A stretch of DNA of 64,000 nt from Allacma fusca. Lineage: Eukaryota > Arthropoda > Collembola > Symphypleona > Sminthuridae. The notes below the pieces were generated by a model. That model did no database searches. It saw only the letters and a program-made list of their open reading frames with translations, and was not told the origin of the DNA. Shown piece by piece: positions 25,506 to 36,828 of this stretch. The translations under genes and the position numbers were made by a program. Where the stretch lies: the NCBI GenBank assembly GCA_947179485.1, contig OX359247.1:63151131-63215130 (forward strand), written 5' to 3'. Each line of letters begins with the position of its first letter. The stretch's first letter is position 1.

Positions 25506-25853
25506 TTAGTTCTCGGCGTCATAGAACAGATCCGAGCAAACTTCCAAGTCAGATTGTGGGGTGACGAAACTAGCGTTTTCATCCAAGTAGGCATCTACGG
25601 GTGCAAAACTTGAACACCAAAAATTCGGTGACTCTTCACCTAATTTGATAAAGGTTTTTACCGTAGTAGGTACAAGTAATGGATCTGTTTCAAACAGTTT
25701 ACACAAGGCCTTACGCCAATCTTTTAGTAACAGAAAACATTCCCAAACTTGAGCTCCTTTTCGATATTTTCCACGATATTTGGCGTAATCCTTCGAGTCG
25801 TAAACTTTGTTCATGGGATCTGGATCTAGTTTTTTAATGCTATCCCTCCGCAT
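25506..25853 (-). CDS. unrecognised 115-aa protein inside GATAT element
   Basis: An open frame reading from 25,853 down, with KVYDSKDYAKYRGKYRKG, LFETDPLLVPTTVKTF and an acidic tail ending DLFYDAEN. I do not recognise the family and see no zinc ligands or DDE residues. A copy with a deletion and altered end lies at 15,468-15,704, so the sequence travels with the element. It may be a captured host exon (Pack-MITE style) or a fragment of the autonomous element's protein. Codon-level similarity between the copies (mostly silent or single changes) hints at past constraint but cannot be tested here. Confidence 0.4.
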   Translation of the reverse strand: MRRDSIKKLDPDPMNKVYDSKDYAKYRGKYRKGAQVWECFLLLKDWRKALCKLFETDPLLVPTTVKTFIKLGEESPNFWCSSFAPVDAYLDENASFVTPQSDLEVCSDLFYDAEN

Positions 25854-26345
25854 CCATTCGGCTCATTTTCACAAATTATTATAAACGATTGTTGTTTCAA
25901 TAAACTATATTATTAAACCGGAAATGGTTGGAGAGAAATGAGATGAGGACTGCACCGACAATTATTGTTGATGACGGTAATACATGTGTGCAGTTGAGCA
26001 TACTGTACACATGAAATGTAAGTACATACAAAGTATGTTTCTAGTGAAGGAGCTTGTACAGGAACGCTGTTAATGCTTACATTCCATTTACAGTGCCAGT
26101 CAATTGAAGTTGGACGCCCAATGTTTTTTGGAATACCTGCTAATAACTTTTTACACTGTTAAGCGAATCTTGTCAAAAATTCAGGTTTTAATGTCGAACA
26201 TATGGGGATTAGATACTTGTACGTGTAATCTCATACACTGTAAAAAAATTTGAAACAAAATTGTTTTAAAAAATCGGCGCCATTTGAAGTTGGACGGTTG
26301 CATTTAACTAATTTTTTACCTCAATTCCCACTTAACCACTGTACT

Positions 26346-26716
26346 TTAGTACCGCGTAGGCCTACCTCTGACTGCTAGGACAGCTGCTATCCTCCGGGGC
26401 ATGGTCCCCACTGGCTTCCGGGTAACTTCAGGGGAATCTTTCCCCGTATTTCGGTGACTAGATTTTTCAACTTGGGTTTCCAGAAATGTCGAAATTTTAC
26501 ATCTCCATCGCAATAAAATCTTAAAGTTGTTCAATTTGGATCATGTCTGGCCATTTCATCACCAAAAAAAATTTTCCGGAAGAAAGCTGATGTTGAATTA
26601 GATGTGTGTTTAGGATTATTATCCTCCTGAAACACAAAACGGGTACCCAGACCCAGGTTTTGCGCAGCAGGCTTGATATTGCGATCCAATATTCCTTGGT
26701 AACATTCTGAATTCAT
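26346..26716 (-). pseudogene. Tc1 transposase fragment, left arm
   Basis: Reverse-strand frames contain YQGILDRNIKPAAQNLGLG and FVFQEDNNPKHTS, the region around the second catalytic Asp of Tc1-type DDE/D transposases. The N-terminal DNA-binding part and first Asp region are absent from this frame and the C-terminal part is frameshifted. Non-functional. Confidence 0.85.
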
Positions 26717-27130
26717 TTTTCGTCAACAAATTCCAAGTTACCTGCCCAGAAGCCCCCAAACAGACCCAAACCAAGACACCCTACCTCCTCTCTTCAACGT
26801 TGGGTGGCAGTACCAGCGTTTGAGTGCGTAGTCAGCCTTTTTAGAACTCAGTTTTGCGAACAGACGAAACTAATCCTCTCGTCTAATTCGAGCGAGTGGA
26901 TAGTGTCCGTGACAGTGGTCGTGATGGTAAGATTCAAATATTCGCGCGCTCTAGCTGTATAGACGACCATAGCTATGTGCAGCTAGCTATTGCATACAAC
27001 TACACTGCCTTCCCTATTTACATCTGCCTTTCTGAGCCAGCAAATGCTGGCTGTGCAGTGCTCGTTTTATACTGTACAACTCCGACTGGCGGCTCAGGGT
27101 GTGGAGAAAGACTGGTGAAGCACTCAAACG

Positions 27131-27463
27131 ATGGTACTGCCACCCAACGTTGAAGAGAGGAGATGGGGTGTTTTGGTTTGGGGCTGTATGGGGGCTTCTG
27201 GGGCAGGTAACTTGAAATTTATTGACGAAATAATGAGTTCTGATTGTTGCCAAGGAATATTGGATCGGAATATCAAGCCTGGTGCGCGAAAACTTATCCT
27301 GGGTAGCCATTTTGTGTTTCAGGAGGATAATGATCCTAAACACACATCTAAGTCAACATCACTTTTCTCCCGGAAAAACAAATTTTTGGTGATGAAATGG
27401 CCAGCACAAAGCTCAGACATGACCCAATTGAACAATTTTAAAATTTTATTGCGACAGAGTTGA
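27131..27463 (+). pseudogene. Tc1 transposase fragment, right arm
   Basis: Contains VLVWGCMGASGAGNLKFIDE, LDRNIKPGARKLILGSHF and FQEDNDPKHTS, followed by a degraded WPAQSSDM motif (normally a WPxQSPDLNP motif). It is the mirror copy of the left-arm fragment. It lacks the helix-turn-helix N-terminus and ends early, so it cannot be a working transposase. Confidence 0.88.
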
Positions 27464-28080
27464 AAAATTTCAACATTTCTGGGAAACCCACGTTGAAAAA
27501 TCTGGTCACCGAAATACGGGGATAGATCCCCCCGAAGTTACCATGAAGCTAGTGGAGAGCATGCCTCGGAGGATAGCAGCTGTCCTAGCAGTCAGAGGTG
27601 GGCTTACGCGGTACTAAAGTCCAGGAATTAAGTGGTAATTGCGGTAAAAAATTAGTTAAACGCAGCTGTCCAACTTCAAATGACACATATTTTTTAACCC
27701 GATTTTGTTTCAATTTTTTTTTACAGCGTATGAGGTGTACTGTGTACAATAACATGTACAAGTATCTAATCCCCATATGTTCGACATTAAAACCTGAATT
27801 TTTGAAAAGATTCGCTTAAAACGTTATTAGTAGTTGTTCCAAATAACATTAAGCGTCCAGGTTCAATTGGTTGGCACTGTAGATGAATCCCGTTGTATTA
27901 TTCTCATTTAACCGCGCTACCGAATTCACATTAGAAACAGGCCTAATGTATGGAAATTGATATTTTCGAGACACCGATATTCTCAACGCATTTGGCGATT
28001 TATATCGCAAGTTATATCGGTGGTAAAATGGCGATATTTCCGAGAATATCGTCTCGGCATTATCGTATTTGGCATCCCTA

Positions 28081-29599
28081 TTGTACACCCATGAGGTTTA
28101 TCCAGTGTCTTCAAAAATTATAATTGAAAGTTCCCTGGAGACCATTTTATTATCAACTTCGCTTGCTCGTCATTCATTTTCCACGACGGTTATAGCCTCT
28201 GTGGGCAAGAAATTTGTTTTCCGCAGAAGATTACCTCCTGTCCCGATCCTGTCCAGAAATAAAAATGAGACTATAATTGAGTCCCAGAGTTGTCCCGTTC
28301 GAAACCAACCACTCGAAAGTCCCGTTACTCTAAAAGACTACCATGTAGAGCGACAACTCTCTCTACTAGTTGTAACATTTTTGTATTTTTGCAGTCTGTA
28401 TCAAAATCTGCAATTGATTCCCTCCGAAAACATTGCCATCATTTTCAAGAATTAAAGACTGTTATTCAAAAAGGCTTAAATGTGGTGAACGAAAGTCTGA
28501 CCTCACAAGATGACCTGAAGTGTTCTCTTGAGAATGTAATATCTGTGATGGAGGCGACACTAGAAGCAGAAAGTCTTCAAAACCGTAGGTTTCGAGAAAA
28601 TATATTATCACTAGAACAGGATCTCCATTCCGAACGAAAAACAAATGAAAATCTTACTTCGCAATTATGTGTAATCAGGGAAAAGGAAGCAAGTAGAAAA
28701 AAGCTTATTAAAAATGTTCGAGAATTAAAACCGAAAGTTCAAGATTTAACAATTGGTATGTCTAACTACGAATTGAAAGTCAAAAATACGCGCGAACAAG
28801 TCAGTTCACTTCAAAATCAACCGGAAGCTGAACGTTCATCCATTGCTCAATTTAAGATAGATGTGCCAGAAAAGAGGTTGGCAAACAAAGATCGCGATTT
28901 TGTAGACGTTCCCGCGGCGTCGACATCAAATCCTAGATCTGCTATTAAAACGGCAGAAGTTGGCAACCGTTTGCTTGAAGAACCACCAAAGAATTGGGAA
29001 GAAGAAGTCCATCAGTTGAAGAAACTCGTATCCAATTTAAGAAGGTCCAAGATTGCCTCAGAATTAAAAATGACCGAGAAGCTGAGGAAAGCGAAGGATG
29101 AAGCTCTGGAAGAGTCGAAGAAAAAGTACAAGGAAATAATTGATAACAACCGCCTGAGAGCGGACAGAAATTGGAAAGAGTTAAGCAGTAAACTTGATGA
29201 GACGAAAAAACAGCTTGAGGAAACTAAAGAAAGTAAAGCACAATTGGAAGAGCAAGTAAGCTTTTGAAAAAATTAAATGTTTGATTTTATTACTTTTCAT
29301 TTTGGCAACTAGATATTATTTTAATTTAGTGTAGTAGTAACCTTTCATTCCATTTGCAGAATGAGAAACTGAAAATTGAGCTGGGCCTGCTTCCACGACA
29401 TTATCTGTTTTCTCAGGATTATATCCGCGAATTTGAAGCTGTGGTCGATTTGAATCATAAGAGGATTGCCGAATTTAAAAGTTGCCCAGGTTTGCTGATA
29501 AAACCCAGCGAAACAGGTTCTTTCTTGTCAACAACCGATTCATCAACATCTTCCAACACGTCGTCTGAAAAGGACACAAAAATGTATCCCGATGTATAA
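28081..29599 (+). CDS. coiled-coil protein, three visible exons (5' incomplete)
   Basis: Exons: up to 28,344; 28,395-29,255 (287 codons); 29,360-29,599 with TAA at 29,597. The introns (50 and 104 bp) are GT-AG and both phase 0, so the frame runs through. The first visible exon is basic (GKKFVFRRRLPPVP), the central exon is a long Glu/Lys/Leu-rich coiled coil (heptads from about IDSLRKHCHHFQELK to KKQLEETKESKAQLEEQ) and the C-terminus is Ser/Thr-rich with LPRHYLFSQDYIREFEAVVD. No ATG is evident in frame before the GATAT element ends at 28,080, so the true start may lie upstream of that insertion or the 5' end was destroyed. AATAAA at 29,897. I do not recognise the family; a structural or cytoskeletal/nuclear coiled-coil role would be a guess. 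Confidence 0.7.
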
Positions 29600-29896
29600 A
29601 AATATTTTTTCTGCCCCAACATACTCGACCATATATATAGAAATAATATCTAATCAACAAAAATCAGCAACCATGCTCTACAATAAGTTAGTGTTACGTT
29701 TTAGAAAGTATAGTTCAGTGTATGTATATATAAACGCTTAATGAATCGTCCAACTTAGATGAAATTAATAATAATTCCAGCTTTATTCAATAGTATTCTT
29801 GCTTCATGCAAGCTAATCTCAAAAAATATTAAAAGAATAAGAAATAATTGCCAGAGAATAATGTCAACACACGAATACGCAATATTAAATACTTAC

Positions 29897-29902
29897 AATA
29901 AA
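29897..29902 (+). promoter_or_regulatory. polyadenylation signal candidate
   Basis: AATAAA about 300 bp after the coiled-coil stop codon and 80 bp before the RBM17 ATG. Confidence 0.4.
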
Positions 29903-31638
29903 TTGTAATTTTAAGACTTTTCAACACGTTTAGTACAGTGAAAGCGACGCAGAAAATAGTTAACTTGGAATCGGATCAGCATGTCCTTGTATGATGATTT
30001 GGGCACTGATAAAAAATCAGAAAATGTGTCCTGCTGGGCTTCAGGAAGTAAGTTTGTTCAAAACCACATGCACTTGAAAAAGGCTGGAGGGACAGCGGTA
30101 ACGATTATTGATACGAACTTATTTTTGAATCATGATTTGGATTGTCTTTGTATTATGATAAAAATGTAAAAGTACTTGCTCGCATTTAAGTGCAAGGAAA
30201 TCTTGGCTATTGTTTGCGAAGAAAAGTTTCTGTCTGTCCGTATAGCCGAAAATAGATCAAGTTAGAAAAAATAGTTGCTCCCGTGGTGGACTTGAATAAA
30301 TCAAAGATAATTTCTGCATTGAAAGATGATTTGGATGATAATGTTGGACAGGGTGGACCTAGCTTTACTTTGCCATACTCAATAACTGCGCCAACCAAAG
30401 AAACACGGAAGAAAGCGGGCAAGTTTCGTTCCCCTTACCTATCCACTGATCCTCAATGGCAATTTGAAAATTAGTATGATCCCATGTGTCCGAATGACTA
30501 TGAGAAAGCCTTAAAGGACCTTCGAGAGCGCAGAGATAATGAGGCTGAAGAAGAGGAGAATAAGAGGAAACAAAAGGAAATTAAGTATAATAATTTTATT
30601 ATTTTTAGTATCATCATATTTTTCATGAAAATTGAATAACTTTATGATAATTAGGTCATATATAAGCATAATTGTTTGGAATTTATTTTTTGGATGTAAG
30701 CTTTCATTCAATTGTTAGAGATGAAGATGAATATGTACCTCCACCTGCCAGCACAAAATCCTCTGTTGGAGTTTCTATTGCCCCTCCGTCTTCCTATGGA
30801 TTTTCAGAATTATCGGAACCAATGGATACATCTGGAACTGGAAATATGGGGAGTGGAAATTTTGCTGTTGGGGTGGGTTCGGGCGCGTCTGCAGCGGCTA
30901 GAATTATGGCCAAGTATAGTTACAAGGAAGGTCAAGGTTTAGGAAAGATGCAGCAAGGAATGGCCACGGCCTTACAAGTAATTATTTGTTAGGGGTCAAA
31001 GTTTGTTTTTGTGCAACATGATAATTTTAAAGTAGTCAATAATTGCCAATTTTAAAATATTTAAATGTTTTTTTCAGCTTCTCAGGTGGAAAAAACTAGC
31101 CACCGAACTGGTCGTATTCACGAGAAAGACGAGCCCAAAGGTATTTTACTGATTTCTTTTATCTTCTTTTACTGCCGACATCATTAGTGCAGTATACTGA
31201 CGCAGATGATATACTCGAGAATGATTTGGATGACATTGGCACGCCGTCGAAAGTGATTTTATTGAAGGTGCGTGAAATGTTTTCATATATAAAAGTTGTA
31301 TGAAAAGACAAACTTTGATGGGTAAAACCCACGAACATTTTCGATGAATTTTGACTGTAGGTTTGATTTGGCACGGTTTAAATTATTTTGATGTGTGGCA
31401 CTTTGACCATTAATCTTCTTCTGGCACGTGGTGATTTAATAGAATAAAGTGCCAGAAAAATAATTTTAATTCTATCAAATCAAAACTTCTGTGAAAAACC
31501 ATCGAAACTTTTGGTGTCCTTTATCCAGCGCGTTTTTTCACGTATTTATAACACTGACCTAACACATCTTGTATAGCTAGCTACATATTGTAATTGTTTT
31601 TCAAAACTTTGTCTATATATAGAACACGAGCACTGCAC

Positions 31639-32228
31639 AGCCAGCAAATTGCACTAGGACGTAAAAGCAGCGCCTGGTTGCTCGAGTGGTAGCTCGGACT
31701 CAGAATTTTTTTGCTCTCCTCTGCTCTGCACTTTACGTTACAAGTTGCTCATCACACTGCTGCTTTCTATACTCTATGGTACTCCATCCATCTCTCACAG
31801 CAGATGCGTATGTGTACTTGAATATTTCTACCCCAAAGTACTAATTTAAGAACTAAGCTAACCCTCATAGTTGCTTCATAGTACTAGTACAACATAAAAT
31901 CTCACGGAATAAAGTATACTGACCCACGGAATCAATTTAGCAATCAGATTTAATCAAACTGTAATGTTAACCTGTCACCCACGTTTGTATTTGCAATTGA
32001 AAATACATTGCGCTGGTGTGTTAGTGTGGAAGTTGCATTTAATTCCTGGGATGCCATAGAGTTGTGAGCTGCATGAACTCGAGTTTCGTAACAAACATAC
32101 GAGCATATGAAAAGTTAGTGTGTATGCATATAGTACAATCAGAGCAGAGGAGAGCAAAAAATTCTGAGTCCGAGCTACCACTCGAGCAACCAGGCGCTGC
32201 TTTTACGTCCTAGTGCAAATTGCTGGCT
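31639..32228. mobile_element. inverted-repeat element with ~92-bp arms (second copy)
   Basis: Identical partner of the element at 12,491-13,080, carried within the duplicated block. Confidence 0.8.
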
Positions 32229-32745
32229 TCGCGAGGAAAATGCAAAAAGGGTAGACAGTAAATAAAAGTTGTATGCAATAGCTAGCTGCACAACCCTAGT
32301 AAATGTGTAGACTAATGTACGGTAAAACGATTTTTTCATTTAATTTTGTTGCAATTTTTTAAAAATGATTCTCTCTTCTAATTTGTAAGAGTGAGTGGGC
32401 CGTCTCGGTTGTGACGGCTGCCCGTGCAATGTCCCCGTTAGCTATTGCTGGCTCAGCAAATAAAAAAAGCTCGCTTTTTGAATCTCAAATCCGCAAAAAA
32501 ATGTAAACAAGTTTTTTTAATAATTTCGAGTTATTAAGACTTTTTAACATCCTTTTTTCATTTGAACAACATTTTTATTCAAAGAGGAAAAAGAAAAAGC
32601 GCCAAACAGTATAATGCTTTAATATTTTTTTTAAATTAAAACAAATAATTTTTATTATTTATTTAGCCAGTTATTGCTGGCTCAGCCAATAAAAAAAGCG
32701 CGCGAATATTTGAATCTTACCATCACGGAGACGGAGATTATCCAC

Positions 32746-33437
32746 TAGGGATGGCAAATATCGCCACTTGGCCCATATCGCAAATATCGGTATCGGTAAA
32801 ATTGCAAATGGCGATATATCGTATATCGCCGATATATCGCCCAATATTCTAGCTGGCACTTGAATTCTACCACAAAGAACGTGAAAATAGCCAATGATAA
32901 TTATTTTGAAGACATGATGACAGTGGCACTAATTTATGATCAAAAATTATGCAAACAATGGTTGATTAATCCGGCCAAAAATGTCTCATATAGCTAATAG
33001 AACAAAAGTTTCAGAAATTTAAGCTTGTTTAATTAACACGTGTAGAATATCCGAATTCTTTCTAGCTAGAAACTAATAACTAATTAGTTGCACGGCAACC
33101 CACGCCCAAAGATATCAGTTATTATTAAAGAAGTTCCAGATTAGGTTGAAATTAATTTTGTGAGAGTGAGATATATTATTATTATGTGACACAACGGGAA
33201 TTGCAAACGCAATTAAAATCAATAATAAATGCCACTTCCAATTTTTAGTTGTTAGAAATTCCTTATGCACTTAGACTGTAAAGATATGGCTGGAGACAGA
33301 ACATGACTCATGAATTACAATGCGAAAAGCTGGATGAAATCATAGAGAGAATGTGCGCAGACTACGATATGTAATAAAATGGCACTAGTTAATTATAAAT
33401 GTTTAAGCAGTAAGCGCTCCTCGAAACATCCTGGCCT
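32746..33437. mobile_element. truncated GATAT MITE
   Basis: The left 692 bp of the 13,598 element; the right end is missing because the duplicated block stops here. Confidence 0.85.
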
Positions 33438-33639
33438 GCTGAGTTTGGCCACGGCCTTACAAGTAATAATTTGTTAGGTGTCAAAGTTTGTTTTTGTGCA
33501 ACAGGATAATGTTAAAGTAGTCAATAATTGCCAATTTTAAATATTTAAATGTTTTTTCCAGCTTCTCAGGTGGAAAGAACTAGCCACCGAACTGGTCGTA
33601 TTATTCACGATACAGACGAGCCCAAAGGTATTTTACTGA

Positions 33640-34068
33640 TTTAACTAATACTAACTATTTTGCTAATGGTTTATGTCGAAAAACGTCGACCAGCTCCTTT
33701 CAAGAGACGTGCATGGCATTGAAGTTGGAAATCCGACTCCAGGAAACAATACAAGATATTTTTCAAATGTCAATCTTTCTTCCATTTTACGATAAATTAG
33801 GGAATGTTGCCCTCGAGATTGAAATTCGATTCATGGTCAAGTTAAAAAATAATTTTATAACTTGAGGAAGTTGATGGTCAGTAAATGTATAAACTTGACC
33901 ATGCTACTTGAAGTCAAGTAAGCGTCATGGTAAGGATGGAGAATATTACTTGAGCGTCAAGTCTTATAATGTAAAAACTTGAGCATGAACCATGAGTATT
34001 TCATGTACAGATTCAAGTAAAATAAAGTTGCGCTACTTTCAAATTAACATTTCAATACTTATTGTTTT
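33640..34068. other. ACTTGACCA-like words, no gene
   Basis: Between about 33,810 and 34,020 the words AACTTGA, TCAAGT and ATGGTCAAG recur on both strands, possibly an eroded word-armed element. Confidence 0.3.
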
Positions 34069-36239
34069 ACTAGTAAAAGCCCTGTGCTTCACAGGGACAA
34101 TTACTTGAAGAGTTAGTAGTGTAATTATTGCAGAAATTAAAAGCCAAACGGTTTACGAATCAAGCCCTGTCGTAGAGACTTGTTGTATACCTAAATATTG
34201 CGCTCTTATTTTAACAGTAGCGCTTTAAATAAACAGACAGGTAGTGCTCGTTAATAATAAAGGATTTTTCAATAAGTTTCAATTTGTTGGTACGCAAATT
34301 TTGCTGCAATTAAATTGTTACTTAATAAGAAAAAATAATAATAGTAATAATAAAATATATATTCGAGGTTGGAGCATAAATCTCACTCAGATCGGATGAC
34401 TCATTGTGATGCAGTCGACACTTTATGAGTGTTCAGTGTACTTATGGATGTAGTAGTATTTGGTGGATAAAATCTAGGGAATTTCTGTTATTTGTTTTTG
34501 GAGTTTTTGACATGTTACGTTGTTGTGTTTCCTTTGATTGATGCCTGCACTTTACAATTTTTCCTTTATTTTTTCCAAATAAGCATAATAAATTAAATCT
34601 ATTTTGCATAAATTATTCTAAATAGTACAATAGTGGTAGCACTGTAGAAGCATAACAGTTGTCATTACTAAAGCTCCCATAACAATAATAATATATATTT
34701 ACAGACATTAAGTGAATAAAGCTATGTATATAGTAATTTCTAAGAAATAAAGTAGTAAAATAATTAATCATTTTACATAAACATAGGGGAAGGTTTCAGA
34801 TTGTAGAATTCTTTACAGGGATGAGGAATCGAAAATCTCCATGCTAAATCCCATTTAATTATTTAATATTTTCGGTTTTGAAGTCAAATGAAGTGACCCT
34901 TGCCACGTGCAAGGATAGCCCAGGTGGGTACTTCTAAGCATTCCAGAATTTTGAAAATTTATCCGATTAAAATAATTATCACACGAATTTTTCAGTTGTT
35001 TCCCCCACAAACGTGACTCCATTTCTTGGTCAACCCCTGTACTGCACAGTAATATAGTGTTTCGCCTTGATTCTACTCATTGGGATTTTTAGATCAATTG
35101 TTTAGATTAATAAGAGCTACTTTTGTATTACAAACATTCGAAAGTTAACTGTGTCGATGTAAATAATTATAATATCGATAGTTACAAATTGAACTTTATA
35201 AGCTAATTAAGTAATTACATTTCACAAAATCTTAAATGTACATAAGTCGTTTCAAATTAAAGGAATTATTACTTAAACCCACTACAATTTAAAACTCCCA
35301 CCGAGCACTTGTGTTTGGTACTTCCGCCGTAATTATCCTTCTTCTTATTGCTCTCGACCTGTCCTTTGATTTAAACCTTCGCGGCTTATTTCACGAATTC
35401 AAACCATCCCGGCTTAAGCCAAGCAAGTCGGTGGTATATACAACAATCCGAGAAGCACAGCGGGCTGAAAGCTGAGACTCTGTCGCAGAGGAGGAGGAGA
35501 GCTTTTTCAGCTCGCTCAGCTCGCTTTTCTTCTCGGCTAATCATATATGTACCAACTGCTTGCAGCCTACTGGAAGGGAAGCTCTCAATATTATGCCATT
35601 TTAGATTATCACTTAAAAGCGCTAATCATAATTATTATATAAACATTCGACATAAATCATCAATAATTTGGATTAAATTAAGACTGGTAGTGAGAAAAAC
35701 TACGTTCGGTTACAGTACAGAATAATTTGATAAGAGGAGAATTTTAATGACTGAACTTTGTTCGTATTAGTGTGGGATTCTTGCTAGGAAAAATTAAATA
35801 ATCAGTGCGTCCAGTGTCTGAGGCTTCAGTTACAATATTGCGGTACAACGGATTTATATACAAATTATAATAACATAAAAAATCATATTTGATCAGCACG
35901 GTGTGCAGATCCACTAACAATAAGGAGTGAAGCACCATACAGTGATGCAACAGCAAGATTTAATAACGACGTTGGTATTAAATTGATCAAGCGGTTAGTT
36001 AAATTCCACGTGTATAGCCAAATAGTGAATTTGGGAGAAAACTTTAGTGGGCCGAAAGCTGTTGTCCCATAATATTTTGATGATGAATTGTCAACTACCT
36101 ATATGAAACGAATTGTTAGTCTTACAGTTAATACTTCACGTCTTATACCGAGATCTATTGCCATTTACACTTTTATTATTTACACTATTTATTTACACAA
36201 GCAATTGCTCCTGTGCGAAGCACGGGGCTTTTACTAGTA
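34069..36239. mobile_element. 2.17-kb element with ACTAGTAAAAGCCC inverted ends
   Basis: Left end ACTAGTAAAAGCCCTGTGCT and right end, in reverse complement, ACTAGTAAAAGCCCCGTGCT. The termini contain a near-palindrome (CCCTGTGCTTCACAGGG on the left). No transposase frame is visible inside; the interior is AT-rich with a Cys-poor 70-codon minus-strand frame at 35,744-35,956 of no clear meaning. Superfamily not assigned and no clear target duplication. Confidence 0.65.
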
Positions 36240-36810
36240 TTTTAGAAATTGTTGTGCAATCTAAATACTATAATTTGAAGATGAGGGAAGAGGGGCGTTT
36301 TTAAATCTTCGCTCCCTCCTCAACGCACTTTTTAGGCTTGCGAGTACACAATGCCATAAAGCGCTTTTGCTATAAGTAATGCCATGTACAAGCACTAGCT
36401 TGAATTTTTGCATGATAAATCCCATAAGAAAAATCAATTTTCGCAACTCGAACGAAATCCAAACCAATGTAACCGAAAAATAATGTAAATGTATCAACAT
36501 GTACATACATGAACCTTTTTCCAATTAATTAAATACAGCTAAAAGGGGTACGTTAATATTTATATTAAGCATGAAAATAAAAATTGAATGAAATTTTTCG
36601 GTTGTGAATGTGAAAAAAATTGTATTTATGCGAAACAACTTATAAACGAGTATGATAAAATAATTCCTATAATGTTGAGATTTGGCTTATTTCTGCTCAA
36701 ATTGTGTACCCTTGAAGACGGGACTAAAGCATTTTTATGTACGAATATTTTCCGAACGTGCATGAACATTGGTTTGCTTTTCGTTCGAGTTGCGAAAATG
36801 AATTTTTCTT
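36240..36810. other. intergenic, nothing recognised
   Basis: AT-rich, with two copies of a short GTTCGAGTTGCGAAAATGAATTTTTCTTATGGGATTTA-type segment in opposite orientation (about 36,410-36,450 and 36,783-36,823). Confidence 0.4.
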
Positions 36811-36828
36811 ATGGGATTTAACATGAAA

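Larger units (their letters stand above)
26091..27879. mobile_element. fold-back Tc1/mariner element
   Basis: Begins CAGTGCCAGTCAATTGAAGT and ends CAATTGGTTGGCACTG, with TA on both sides (26,089-26,090 and 27,880-27,881). The two arms, about 26,091-26,835 and 27,116-27,879, are long inverted copies of the 3' half of one Tc1 element, each carrying transposase-coding sequence on opposite strands around a 280-bp spacer. The uninterrupted site survives at 15,986-15,987, which proves the insertion ends. The spacer contains GCCAGCAAATGCTGGC and a GCGCGAATATTTG repeat also found at 13,540. Confidence 0.93.
25269..28080. mobile_element. hAT-like GATAT element split by a fold-back Tc1
   Basis: Starts TAGGGATGCCAGTTATCGCC and ends GTATTTGGCATCCCTA, with GATAT words in both arms. 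Without the inserted Tc1 the element is about 1,021 bp. It contains the minus-strand frame 25,506-25,853. Its right end abuts the coiled-coil gene. The flanks GTGTCTAC and TTGTACAC match only partly. Confidence 0.75.
30184..33437. repeat. 3,254-bp block duplicated at 11,036-14,289 (copy B)
   Basis: Direct repeat of copy A with no difference seen. The right edge falls inside the GATAT MITE, after which GGCCACGGCCTTACAAGTAA resumes an older RBM17 exon/intron border. Short microhomology (CTGAG) lies at the junction. Confidence 0.95.
29981..33627 (+). pseudogene. RBM17: RBM17/SPF45-like locus (copy B)
   Basis: Starts MSLYDDLG at 29,981, the conserved N-terminus of the splicing factor SPF45. Exons follow at about 30,246-30,584, 30,719-30,977 (G-patch), 31,086-31,140 and 31,188-31,267, then a repeat-rich stretch. 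A diverged second copy of the G-patch end and next exon lies at about 33,448-33,462 and 33,570-33,627 (VERTSHRTGRIIHDTDEPK). In-frame TAG codons at 30,263-30,265 and 30,472-30,474 interrupt the frame, and the UHM/RRM exons are not found in the window. Exon 1 and the 33,448-33,627 pieces, which carry the more typical GRIIH, probably belong to the original locus. The block between them equals copy A. The functional gene, if any, must lie elsewhere or the stops are assembly errors. Confidence 0.8.

Noticed and set aside
30246-30474. In-frame TAA/TAG codons at conserved positions in several genes suggested a reassigned stop code (TAA/TAG as Gln)
   Set aside because: The 287-codon coiled-coil exon and the 304-codon Maverick-like frame use only sense codons, and TAA ends frames where expected. 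Pseudogene decay explains the few stops.
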